Positions 1-5,801 of a stretch of DNA of 11,319 nucleotides are shown in pieces. Within the stretch, counting starts at the first letter, position 1. Each line of letters begins with the position of its first letter. Under the pieces are notes generated by a model. That model saw only the letters and a program-made list of their open reading frames with translations, was not told the DNA's origin and searched no databases. The DNA lies in NCBI GenBank assembly GCA_023412655.1, contig JAEYNH010000003.1, forward strand, positions 1 to 11,319, written 5' to 3'. The DNA is from Pseudomonadota bacterium. Lineage in GTDB: Bacteria > Pseudomonadota > Alphaproteobacteria > Caulobacterales > Caulobacteraceae. Position numbers and translations under genes: made by a program.

Positions 1-28
1 GTCCAAAACTCCGCCTGACCCCCATCAT

Positions 29-44
29 CCCCGCCAAGGCGGGG
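29..44. repeat. GC-rich palindromic element, possibly one copy of a dispersed repeat
   Basis: The sequence shows a perfect 7-bp inverted repeat, CCCCGCC-AA-GGCGGGG, followed by ATCCAGG. It lies in non-coding DNA downstream of the thioesterase gene, which ends at 168 on the minus strand. Elements of this form (palindrome plus a short GATCCAG-like tail) are common as dispersed intergenic repeats in GC-rich alphaproteobacteria; that it is such a repeat here is inference, because only one copy is in the window. As RNA it would form a strong hairpin, but no T-tract follows on either strand, so it is not a convincing intrinsic terminator. Confidence 0.5.
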
Positions 45-103
45 ATCCAGGCCCAGCCCGCCAAACCCACCGCCCCACGGATCCCGTCCCCCCGGGAACG
101 AGC

Positions 104-158
104 GGTCCCATGCCCCCAGACCGGCCCGGAGACCATGGCCCCCAGACCATGGCCCGCA
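104..158. repeat. Short degenerate tandem repeat (unit about 14 bp)
   Basis: Two adjacent 14-bp units at 131-144 and 145-158 (GACCATGGCCCCCA and GACCATGGCCCGCA) differ at one position. Two looser copies precede them, at about 104-118 (GGTCCCATGCCCCCA) and 119-130 (GACCGGCCCGGA). The array ends just before the 3' end of the minus-strand thioesterase gene. It is non-coding as far as can be seen; the repeat creates CCATGG-type palindromes but has no recognisable function. Confidence 0.6.
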
Positions 159-167
159 GACGCGCGC

Positions 168-548
168 CTAGGCTTCGAGGGTCATCTGGGTCTGGGTCAC
201 CACGGCCAGCAGCTTGCCGTCCTGCCCGGTGATCCGCGTCTGCCAGACGCTGGAGCGGCGGCCCACGTGCAGGGGCGTGGTCTCGCCGGTCACCACGGAA
301 CCCACCGGCGCGCCGCGCAGGAAGTTGGTCTTGCTCTCGAGCGTCGTCGTGCGCGCGCCCTCGCTCAGGTTCATCACGCCCCCGATGGCGCCGAGGGCGT
401 CGGCGAAGGCCATGAAGGCGCCGCCGTGCAGGATGCCGCCGGCGGTGCAGAGGTCCTCGCGCACGGTCAGCCGCCCGATCACCCGGTCCTTCGACCGTTC
501 CAGGATCTCCACCCCCATCAGGTCCGCAAACGGCATTCCGGTGGTCAT
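168..548 (-). CDS. PaaI/YdiI-type hotdog-fold thioesterase
   Basis: A 126-residue protein of the hotdog-fold thioesterase superfamily, PaaI/YdiI-like group. These hydrolyse acyl- or aryl-CoA thioesters in the cytoplasm; the substrate cannot be told from sequence. Visible hallmarks are the GGILHGG motif around residues 37-43, with His41 and the following Gly pair, and the downstream FAD of that helix with Asp50, at the position of the acidic catalytic residue in PaaI relatives. The C-terminal half is the expected beta-sheet (SKTNFLRGAP, then HVGRRSSVWQTRI and LLAVVTQTQMTL). Length fits a single hotdog domain. The frame is open further upstream, but I chose the ATG at 546-548: it gives a protein starting just before the PFADLMG segment where family members begin, and it has a GGGAG element about 10 nt upstream. 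It is divergent from asd, with 185 bp between the two starts, and has no partner gene in the window. Confidence 0.85.
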   Translation of the reverse strand: MTTGMPFADLMGVEILERSKDRVIGRLTVREDLCTAGGILHGGAFMAFADALGAIGGVMNLSEGARTTTLESKTNFLRGAPVGSVVTGETTPLHVGRRSSVWQTRITGQDGKLLAVVTQTQMTLEA

Positions 549-610
549 CTCATGCTTCTCCCAGGTCCGCGTCCGCCCCGCCATTACCCCGCACGTCATG
601 GGCGCCCCGA

Positions 611-638
611 TTGCGCGGGAACTGCGTGAGCCTATCTG
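611..638 (+). promoter_or_regulatory. Candidate sigma-70-type promoter for asd
   Basis: TTGCGC at 611-616 and TATCTG at 633-638 are separated by 16 bp, in the divergent spacer between the thioesterase gene and asd. Transcription would start near 645 and give a leader of about 90 nt that carries both hairpins at 660-715. The -35 is good and the -10 is moderate, so this is a suggestion by eye only. Confidence 0.35.
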
Positions 639-659
639 ATGCGTGGATGAGGATCGCTG

Positions 660-722
660 CCTTGCGCTGCGGAAGTGCAAGGCGTAACGGGACCAGCCCC
701 GAAGTCGTTCGGGCTGTCTTTT
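660..722 (+). promoter_or_regulatory. Structured asd leader: two tandem hairpins, the second terminator-like
   Basis: Hairpin 1 (660-682) pairs CCTTGCGCT with AGTGCAAGG, nine base pairs with one G-U, around the loop GCGGA. Hairpin 2 (695-715) pairs AGCCC and GAA with TTCGGGCT, eight pairs with one bulged C, around the loop GTCG, and is followed at once by TCTTTT (717-722). That is the form of an intrinsic terminator. The asd ribosome binding site GGAGA starts at 723, so hairpin and T-tract abut it. A competing short pairing, CGGG 688-691 with CCCG 698-701, would open hairpin 2. This could be an attenuator, a ligand-binding leader, or the 3' end of a small RNA made from the promoter at 611-638. 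I do not recognise it as a named riboswitch class. Structures are seen; function is inference. Confidence 0.5.
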
Positions 723-733
723 GGAGAATTGAG

Positions 734-1765
734 ATGGGTTACCGGGTGGCCGTGGTCGGCGCCACGGGCAACGTGGGCCGCGAGATGCTGAACATCCTCG
801 AGGAAGTCAAATTCCCCGTGGAGAAGATTCACGCCATCGCCTCGCGCAAATCCATCGGCCAGCTCGTTTCGTTCGGCGACCAGAACATCGCCTGCGAGGA
901 CGTGGAGCAGTTCGACTTCTCCAAGGTCGACGTGGTGCTGATGAGCGTGTCCGGCTCGTTCTCGAAGGAATGGGCGCCGAAGATCGGCGCGGCCGGCCCC
1001 ATCGTCATCGACAATTCCTCGGCCTGGCGGATGGACCCCGACGTGCCGCTCATCGTCCCGGAGGTGAACCCCGACGACGTGGAGTGGGCGAACCGCAAGA
1101 ACATCATCGCCAACCCCAACTGCTCCACCGCCCAGCTGGTGGTGGCGCTGAAGCCGCTGCACGACCGGGCGCGGATCAAGCGGGTGGTGGTGGCCACCTA
1201 CCAGTCGGTCTCTGGGGCCGGCAAGGAAGGCATGGACGAGCTCTGGGACCAGACCAAGGGCGTCTTCGTCCTGGGCGCGCCGGAACCCAAGAAGTTCCCC
1301 AAGCAGATCGCCTTCAACGTCATCCCCTTCATCGGCGCCTTCCGCGACGACGGCTTCACCGACGAGGAAGCCAAGATGTGGGACGAAACCCACAAGATGA
1401 TCGATCCGGCCATCAAGCTGACGGTCACCTGCGTGCGCGTGCCGGTCATGGTCGGCCACTCGGAAGCGGTGAACATCGAGTTCGAGGAGGCCCTCGACGA
1501 GGACGAGGCCCGCGAGATCCTGCGCGAGGCGCCGGGCCTGATCGTGATCGATAAGCGCGAGCCCACCGGCTACATCACGCCCAAGGAAGCCCAGGGCGAG
1601 TTCCCGGTGTTCGTCAGCCGCATCCGCAAGGACCCGACCGTCGAGCACGGCCTGTCCATGTGGGTGGTGGCCGACAACCTGCGCAAGGGCGCGGCCCTCA
1701 ACGCGGTGCAGATCGCCCAGCTCCTCCACGAGCGCGGCCTGCTGCGCCAAGCGGCCCTGGCCTGA
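734..1765 (+). CDS. asd: Aspartate-semialdehyde dehydrogenase
   Basis: This 343-residue enzyme reduces L-aspartyl-4-phosphate to L-aspartate-4-semialdehyde with NADPH. It is the branch point to lysine and diaminopimelate, threonine, methionine and isoleucine, so it also serves cell wall synthesis. Seen in the protein: an N-terminal Rossmann fold with GATGNVG at residues 9-15, the substrate-binding SGSFS region near 73-77, the catalytic cysteine Cys130 in PNCSTAQLV, Gln157 in the YQSVSGAG stretch, the acid pair in KMWDETHK (about 214-222), Arg236 and the catalytic His242 in VGHSEAV. The C-terminal DNLRKGAALNAVQIA segment is typical. Length is normal for the family. The frame stays open to 611, but the start ATG at 734 sits 7 nt after GGAGA and begins exactly at the family's MGYRVAVVGATG start. 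rarD follows after 2 nt, suggesting cotranscription. The structured leader at 660-722 may regulate it. Confidence 0.97.
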   Translation: MGYRVAVVGATGNVGREMLNILEEVKFPVEKIHAIASRKSIGQLVSFGDQNIACEDVEQFDFSKVDVVLMSVSGSFSKEWAPKIGAAGPIVIDNSSAWRMDPDVPLIVPEVNPDDVEWANRKNIIANPNCSTAQLVVALKPLHDRARIKRVVVATYQSVSGAGKEGMDELWDQTKGVFVLGAPEPKKFPKQIAFNVIPFIGAFRDDGFTDEEAKMWDETHKMIDPAIKLTVTCVRVPVMVGHSEAVNIEFEEALDEDEAREILREAPGLIVIDKREPTGYITPKEAQGEFPVFVSRIRKDPTVEHGLSMWVVADNLRKGAALNAVQIAQLLHERGLLRQAALA

Positions 1766-1767
1766 CC

Positions 1768-2712
1768 GTGGCCCCGCCGAACGCGCCCGGCGAGAGCCGC
1801 CTGGCGCTTTCGGCTGGGATCGGCGCCTACGTCATCTGGGGGCTCGTGCCCCTGGTCTTCCAGCTGATCGGCCGGCTGGGCGTCTCTCCCTGGGAGATCC
1901 TCGCCCACCGCACCGTCTGGGCCGTGCCCGCCGCCCTGCTGTTCGTGGCGGCGGCGCGGCAGTGGCCCCAGCTGCGGGCCGTGCTCGCCTCGCCCCGCAC
2001 CCTGTCCTGGCTCGCCGTCTCGGCGGCCCTCATCGCCGCCAACTGGATGATCTTCATCTGGGCGGTGAACTCGGGCCGGGTGCTGGAGACCAGCCTCGGC
2101 TACTACATCAACCCGCTGCTCAACATGGGCGCCGGCGCTCTGGTGTTCCGCGAGCGCATCGACGGGGCCGGCAAGGCCGCCATCAGCCTCGCCGGCGTCG
2201 GCGTGGCCCTGCAGGCCCTCGCCCTCGGCCACCTGCCGCTGGTGTCGCTGGCCCTGGCCATCAGCTTCTGCGGCTACGGCATCGTCCGCAAGCGGGTCGC
2301 CGCCGAGGCCCAGAGCGGCCTTCTGGTGGAATGCCTCTACCTGGCCGTCCCCAGCCTTCTGCTGCTGGCCTGGCTGCAGGCCCGGGGCCTCGCCCAGGGC
2401 ACGGCCTCACCGGTCGCCTTCTTCTGGCTGGTGGCCTGCGGTCCGCTCACCGCCCTGCCGCTGATGCTGTTCTCCTGGGCCGCCCGGCGGGTGCCGCTCT
2501 CGGCCATGGGCTTCCTGCAGTTCATCGCCCCGACCATGACCTTCGTCATGGGCCTCATGCAGGGCGAGGCCTTCACCCCTCTGCGGGCGATCTCCTTCGT
2601 CTTCATCTGGATCGGGGCGGCGATCTTCGCCTATGGCGCCTGGCGCCGCGCGCGCCGGGCCACCGTCACCCCCGTGGCCGAGGCTCAGCCGGCCGAACGG
2701 TCGGCCGCGTGA
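1768..2712 (+). CDS. rarD: RarD-family EamA transporter (DMT superfamily)
   Basis: A 314-residue integral inner-membrane protein of the drug/metabolite transporter superfamily. It has about ten hydrophobic segments, arranged as the two EamA halves. The segment at about residues 90-120 (NWMIFIWAVNSG, then LGYYINPLLN) is the RarD signature, and the region around SAMGFLQFIAPTMTF is the second-half counterpart. RarD proteins are annotated as chloramphenicol-sensitivity proteins from one early study, but their natural substrate is poorly known, so export of small metabolites is all that can be said. I placed the start at the GTG at 1768-1770, 2 nt after the asd stop. The frame is open further upstream, but that stretch overlaps asd and is not transporter-like. 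Ribosome binding is weak, so translation is probably coupled to asd. The short C-terminal tail is basic then acidic. It converges with the GNAT gene, with 7 bp between stops. Confidence 0.9.
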   Translation: MAPPNAPGESRLALSAGIGAYVIWGLVPLVFQLIGRLGVSPWEILAHRTVWAVPAALLFVAAARQWPQLRAVLASPRTLSWLAVSAALIAANWMIFIWAVNSGRVLETSLGYYINPLLNMGAGALVFRERIDGAGKAAISLAGVGVALQALALGHLPLVSLALAISFCGYGIVRKRVAAEAQSGLLVECLYLAVPSLLLLAWLQARGLAQGTASPVAFFWLVACGPLTALPLMLFSWAARRVPLSAMGFLQFIAPTMTFVMGLMQGEAFTPLRAISFVFIWIGAAIFAYGAWRRARRATVTPVAEAQPAERSAA

Positions 2713-2719
2713 CCGCGCC

Positions 2720-3232
2720 TCAGGCCAGCGGCTTCTCCATTGCCGCCAGGATCAGCGGCGGCTCGACCTTCTCCGGGAACGGCTGCGTCTCGCCGGTCAG
2801 GCGATAGCCGCGCCGTTCGTACCAGGCGATCAGCTCGGCCCGCACAGAGACCACCGACAGCGCCATGGTCCGGGCGCCCCAGCGCTCGGCGGCCCAGGCC
2901 TCGGCCGCCGCGATGATCGCCCGGCCCAGCCCTCCGGCCTGCCGGGCGGGGTCCACCGTCAGCAGGCCGAAATAGGCCCGGTCCTCGGCCACCCGGCTCA
3001 ACCGCACGCAGCCGGCGAGCTCTGGACCCTCGAAGGCCAGCAGGATCACCTCCCGGGGATCGGCGATGGCGCCCCGCAGCTCCTCCGCGCTGGTCCGCGG
3101 GGTGGTCAGCAGGCCGGCCTCGTGCGTCCAGCCGCCCCGGGCGCTGTCGCCCCGGTAGGCGCTCTCCACCAGCCGGTGGAGCTCAGGCACGTCGTCGGCG
3201 GTGGCGGGGCGGAATGTCGCGGTCTCGGCCAT
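2720..3232 (-). CDS. GNAT family N-acetyltransferase
   Basis: A 170-residue cytoplasmic GNAT-fold protein that transfers an acetyl group from acetyl-CoA to an unidentified amine. Seen: an N-terminal FRPATADDVPELHRLV strand-helix start, central strands (EVILLAFEG, then LAGCVRLSRV), and motif A, LLTVDPARQAGGLGRAII at about 90-107, with the R-Q-x-G-G-x-G pyrophosphate-binding loop. Motif B follows in ALSVVSVRAELIAWYERRGYRLTGE at about 124-148, where the tyrosine in AWYERRGY is the usual C-terminal hallmark. Length is standard for a single GNAT domain. I used the ATG at 3230-3232, which leaves FRPATADD near the N-terminus and has AGGGCGG upstream; an alternative in-frame ATG at 3245-3247 would add five residues. 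It diverges from gloA with 73 bp between starts. The substrate is unknown. Confidence 0.88.
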   Translation of the reverse strand: MAETATFRPATADDVPELHRLVESAYRGDSARGGWTHEAGLLTTPRTSAEELRGAIADPREVILLAFEGPELAGCVRLSRVAEDRAYFGLLTVDPARQAGGLGRAIIAAAEAWAAERWGARTMALSVVSVRAELIAWYERRGYRLTGETQPFPEKVEPPLILAAMEKPLA

Positions 3233-3267
3233 GGCCCGCCCTAACATGGACGGGACCCGGTCCGCGA

Positions 3268-3291
3268 CGCTCGACGCGCGGGCTTCGAGCG
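3268..3291. promoter_or_regulatory. Inverted repeat in the GNAT/gloA divergent spacer
   Basis: A perfect 7-bp inverted repeat, CGCTCGA (3268-3274) and TCGAGCG (3285-3291), with a 10-bp spacer, ends 14 nt before the gloA ATG. Centre-to-centre spacing of the arms is 17 bp, not far from two helical turns, so a dimeric repressor site is possible. As RNA it would be a hairpin in the gloA leader, and no T-tract follows. A second short palindrome, GGACC-C-GGTCC, lies at 3253-3263. Function is inference. Confidence 0.35.
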
Positions 3292-3305
3292 CCTAAGTCC
3301 CCGGC

Positions 3306-3806
3306 ATGCGTGACCCCGCCACCGCCGGCTACCGGCTGAACCAGACCATGCTCCGGATCCGCGATCCGGAGGCCTCCGTCCGCTTCTACCAGGAGGTCCT
3401 CGGCTTCACCCTGATCGAAAAGCTCGACTTCCCCGAGATGAAGTTCTCGCTCTACTTCCTCGCCCTGCTGAACGAGGGGGAGACGGTCCCGGATGACCTG
3501 GCCGAGCGGGCCCGCTTCACCTTCTCCCGCGAAACGACCCTGGAGCTGACCCACAACTGGGGGACCGAAAGCGATCCGAACTTTGCCGGCTACCACAACG
3601 GCAACGCCGACCCGCGCGGCTTCGGCCACCTGGGCATCAGCGTACCCGACGTGGACGCCGCCTGCGCCCGCTTCGAGAGCCTGGGCGTCGAGTTCGTGAA
3701 GCGGCCCAACGACGGCCAGATGAAGGGCCTGGCCTTCATCAAGGACCCGGACGGCTACTGGATCGAGATCCTCTCGCCCAACGGCATGGCGGCCCTGCTC
3801 ACCTGA
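3306..3806 (+). CDS. gloA: Lactoylglutathione lyase (glyoxalase I)
   Basis: A 166-residue glyoxalase I, which isomerises the methylglyoxal-glutathione hemithioacetal to S-lactoylglutathione, the first step of the glutathione-dependent glyoxalase route in the cytoplasm. It has two vicinal-oxygen-chelate beta-alpha-beta-beta-beta modules. All four metal ligands are identifiable: Gln13 (LNQTMLRI), Glu80 (TTLELTHNW), His108 (GFGHLGIS) and Glu154 (YWIEIL). The sequence is of the longer type resembling the human and yeast enzymes, with the insertion around residues 50-75 and the LTHNWGTESD segment. That class usually uses zinc, unlike the short nickel-dependent E. coli form; the metal preference is inference. 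The ATG at 3306 fits the family start, although no strong ribosome binding site is seen. No glyoxalase II gene is in the window. Confidence 0.94.
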   Translation: MRDPATAGYRLNQTMLRIRDPEASVRFYQEVLGFTLIEKLDFPEMKFSLYFLALLNEGETVPDDLAERARFTFSRETTLELTHNWGTESDPNFAGYHNGNADPRGFGHLGISVPDVDAACARFESLGVEFVKRPNDGQMKGLAFIKDPDGYWIEILSPNGMAALLT

Positions 3807-3958
3807 CGCCTGAGCGGCTGCCCTGGCCGTCGTTCATCCGCTTGCGGGTCCGTGCGAGATGTTGGGAGCGGGCGATCACCGGACCTCTTCTTGCGCTGTC
3901 TTTTCCGGCGAGGCTGGGGCAGATCACGTGGCCGACGGCCAGAAGAAAGAAGCGCGCC

Positions 3959-4351
3959 ATGGACCAGCACGACGAGGAAGACGGCGGCGGCTACGACGTC
4001 GATGACTGGATGCGCCTCGCGCCCTTCGCCGGTCGCGTGGCGACGCTGGAGGATGTCCAGGCGCGGCGCGCGGTCTTCGCCTTGGGCGACACCGTCGATC
4101 CGCGACCCCTGGACATGGACCTGCCACAGCCTGTGATCTGGTGGGAGGAAGACGGAGAGCAGGCGGCGGTGGCCGTGCAGGCCGAGGTGCACGTCAGCGC
4201 CCAAGGCGAGACCATGGAGGTGCTGGGCCTGATCCTGCCGGACGGCGAAGGCGCCGTGGCCCTGCTGGACGATGTGGACCTGGTGGACGACACCGATCCA
4301 ACCTGGCGCGATCTGGTGGCCAGGGCCGTGGACGGCGCCGAGGGCGACTGA
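3959..4351 (+). CDS. Small, strongly acidic protein of unknown function
   Basis: A 130-residue protein I do not recognise. By hand count it has about 33 Asp/Glu against 7 Arg and no Lys or Cys, so the calculated net charge is near -26. It opens with an acidic, disordered-looking stretch (MDQHDEEDGGGYDVDDW) and then alternates hydrophobic strands and helices, including VIWWEEDGEQAAVAVQAEVHV and MEVLGLILPDGEGAVALLDDVDLV, which look like a folded beta-rich core. No signal peptide, membrane segment or catalytic motif is visible. The start ATG at 3959 follows AGAAGAAAGAAG, a purine-rich ribosome binding region; the frame is open upstream to 3842, but that stretch does not look coding. It converges with the serine hydrolase, with 6 bp between stops. 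Alternatives include a regulatory or immunity-like small protein, but nothing supports either. Confidence 0.7.
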   Translation: MDQHDEEDGGGYDVDDWMRLAPFAGRVATLEDVQARRAVFALGDTVDPRPLDMDLPQPVIWWEEDGEQAAVAVQAEVHVSAQGETMEVLGLILPDGEGAVALLDDVDLVDDTDPTWRDLVARAVDGAEGD

Positions 4352-4357
4352 GGCCGG

Positions 4358-5482
4358 CTATAGCCCCCGGTAGGCCGCCTCGATAAGCCGTCGGGGCCGC
4401 AGGTCGCCCATCAGGGCGGTCCCCTGGCGGTTCATCACATAGGCCCCGCCCAGCTTGCGCTCGGGATCGGCGAAACCGCAGCTGCCGCCCCAGCCCGAGT
4501 GGCCGAAGGTCCGTTCGCCGGGGCCCCAGGGGAAGTTGGGGCCGTTGCGCATCACGCCCGCGCCCCAACTCATGTGGAAGGGCAGCACCAAGTCCTGGCC
4601 GTGGATGCGTTCCCGCGCCATCTCGGTGATCAGCGCCGGCGACAGGATCTGTTCGCCCTCCAGCCAGCCGTCGTCGGCGAGGGCGCCCATCAGCCGTGCG
4701 AGGCTGTGCGCGGTGGCGTAGCCGTTCGCCGACGGCACCTGGGTCTTGCGCCACTGGGCCGCGGGAATGCCGGCGACCGTGGACCAGGGGGTCAGGAAGG
4801 CCGCTCGGGTCGGCCCGTTGATCTCGCCGAACTGCGGCAGGGCGTTCGGCCGCTGCAGCTCCGCCAGCCGCCCGAACTCGCTTTCGGGCAATCCAATCCA
4901 GAGATCGAGGCCAAAGGGCTCGTGGAAGTCCTCGCGAAGCGCGTCGCCCATCATCCGCCCGTCGGTTCGACGAAAGGCCTCGCCGGCCAGGTAGCCGAAG
5001 GTGATGGGATGGTAGCCGCTGGCCGTGCCCGGCGGCCAAAGCGGCGCCATGGCGGCAAGCTTGGCGCAGATGGCGTCCCAGTCCGCCCACAGGCTCGGCT
5101 CCATGGGATCGGGGAAACCCGGCAGCCCGCCCTGGTGGGACAGCGCCTGTTCGAGGGTGACCTCGTTCTTGCCGCCCTGGGCGAACTCGGGCCAAAACTT
5201 GGCCATCCGCTGCCCGTAGTCGAGGCGGCCTGCGTCGACGGCGCGGGCGACAAGCAGGGCCGCCAAGGCCTTGGTCGTCGAGAAGATGCAGGTGAGGGTG
5301 GTCTCGTCGAACGGCCGGGTGCGCTTGCGATCCGCATGGCCGGCCCACAGGTCCAGGACCACCTCGCCGGCCTCCACCAGAGTGAAGCGCGCGCCCAGCT
5401 CTTCGCCGGCTTCGAAGTTGGCCGCAAAGGCGTCCTTCACCTCGGCGAACCTTGGGGGCGCGAAGCCCGAGATTTCGACCAT
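4358..5482 (-). CDS. Beta-lactamase-related serine hydrolase (class C / EstB-like)
   Basis: A 374-residue serine hydrolase of the beta-lactamase/transpeptidase-like fold, family VIII esterase type. Such proteins hydrolyse esters or cleave D-amino-acid peptides; most are not true beta-lactamases. Seen: the SxxK motif STTK with nucleophile Ser68 and Lys71, the general-base tyrosine Tyr157 in ASGYHPITFGYLAGE, and the third motif GHSGWGG at about 327-333 in place of KTG. The W-x-G-H segment near residue 46, WPPGT and LSHQGGLPGFPDP are typical of the family. No signal peptide is visible, so it is probably cytoplasmic, which argues against a role as an antibiotic-resistance enzyme. I chose the ATG at 5480-5482 over the adjacent TTG at 5483-5485, because it forms a TGATG overlap with the acylphosphatase stop. 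It is the last gene of the minus-strand run. Confidence 0.88.
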   Translation of the reverse strand: MVEISGFAPPRFAEVKDAFAANFEAGEELGARFTLVEAGEVVLDLWAGHADRKRTRPFDETTLTCIFSTTKALAALLVARAVDAGRLDYGQRMAKFWPEFAQGGKNEVTLEQALSHQGGLPGFPDPMEPSLWADWDAICAKLAAMAPLWPPGTASGYHPITFGYLAGEAFRRTDGRMMGDALREDFHEPFGLDLWIGLPESEFGRLAELQRPNALPQFGEINGPTRAAFLTPWSTVAGIPAAQWRKTQVPSANGYATAHSLARLMGALADDGWLEGEQILSPALITEMARERIHGQDLVLPFHMSWGAGVMRNGPNFPWGPGERTFGHSGWGGSCGFADPERKLGGAYVMNRQGTALMGDLRPRRLIEAAYRGL

Positions 5483-5763
5483 CAAACGCTCGCCCGCTCC
5501 GTGAAACCCATGCTTCCATCGTCCTGGGCCTCGGCGCGCAGGACGGCGGACACCGTGGCGGCCGCCGGACCCTTGCCGCAGGCCCGCTCGAGTTCGGCCA
5601 CTGCTCCGGCCTCACCGATGGCCAGCAGTTCGACCCAGCCGTCCCGCCGGTTGCGGACCCAGCCGCGCAACCCGAGCGCCTCCGCCCGTCCGACTGCCCA
5701 CCAGCGATAACCCACGCCCTGCACGCGTCCTTCGATCCGGAACAGGGCCGCCGTCTCGCTCAT
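5482..5763 (-). CDS. acyP: Acylphosphatase
   Basis: A 93-residue acylphosphatase that hydrolyses the carboxyl-phosphate bond of small acyl phosphates such as acetyl phosphate or carbamoyl phosphate; its physiological role is often unclear. Seen: the phosphate-binding loop FRIEGRVQGVGYRWW, with catalytic Arg20, and LRGWVRNRRDGWVEL, with catalytic Asn38. Both are diagnostic of the family. Length is standard at about 90 residues. The start is the ATG at 5761-5763; the upstream region is GC-rich without a strong Shine-Dalgarno. The stop TGA shares its A with the ATG of the serine hydrolase, and the pyridoxal-kinase-like gene ends 38 bp upstream, so three genes probably share a transcript. The C-terminus (about 84-93, SMGFTERASV) keeps the final strand. 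Confidence 0.93.
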   Translation of the reverse strand: MSETAALFRIEGRVQGVGYRWWAVGRAEALGLRGWVRNRRDGWVELLAIGEAGAVAELERACGKGPAAATVSAVLRAEAQDDGSMGFTERASV

Positions 5764-5801
5764 CGGGGCGGCATGCCCCCGTGGTGATCCGAAATCAACC
5801 G

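Noticed and set aside
29..44. Palindrome as the transcription terminator of the thioesterase gene
   Set aside because: No T-tract follows on the minus strand and it lies about 125 bp beyond the stop; a dispersed repeat is a better guess.
611..733. N-terminal extension of asd to the upstream TTG at 611
   Set aside because: The added 41 residues have no family counterpart, the ATG at 734 has a good Shine-Dalgarno, and the region forms two RNA hairpins.
632..1750. Long minus-strand open frame opposite asd (about 370 codons)
   Set aside because: It mirrors asd, is dominated by His/Asp/Val/Leu/Gly as expected for the antisense of GC-rich coding DNA, and shows no domain motif.
4356..4365. GGCTATAGCC palindrome at the convergent stops of the acidic protein and serine hydrolase genes
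   Set aside because: A bare 10-bp palindrome with no loop and no T-tract on either side is too weak to call a bidirectional terminator.
4499..5710. Long plus-strand open frame opposite the serine hydrolase and acylphosphatase
   Set aside because: It overlaps two well-supported genes on the other strand and has no family signature.
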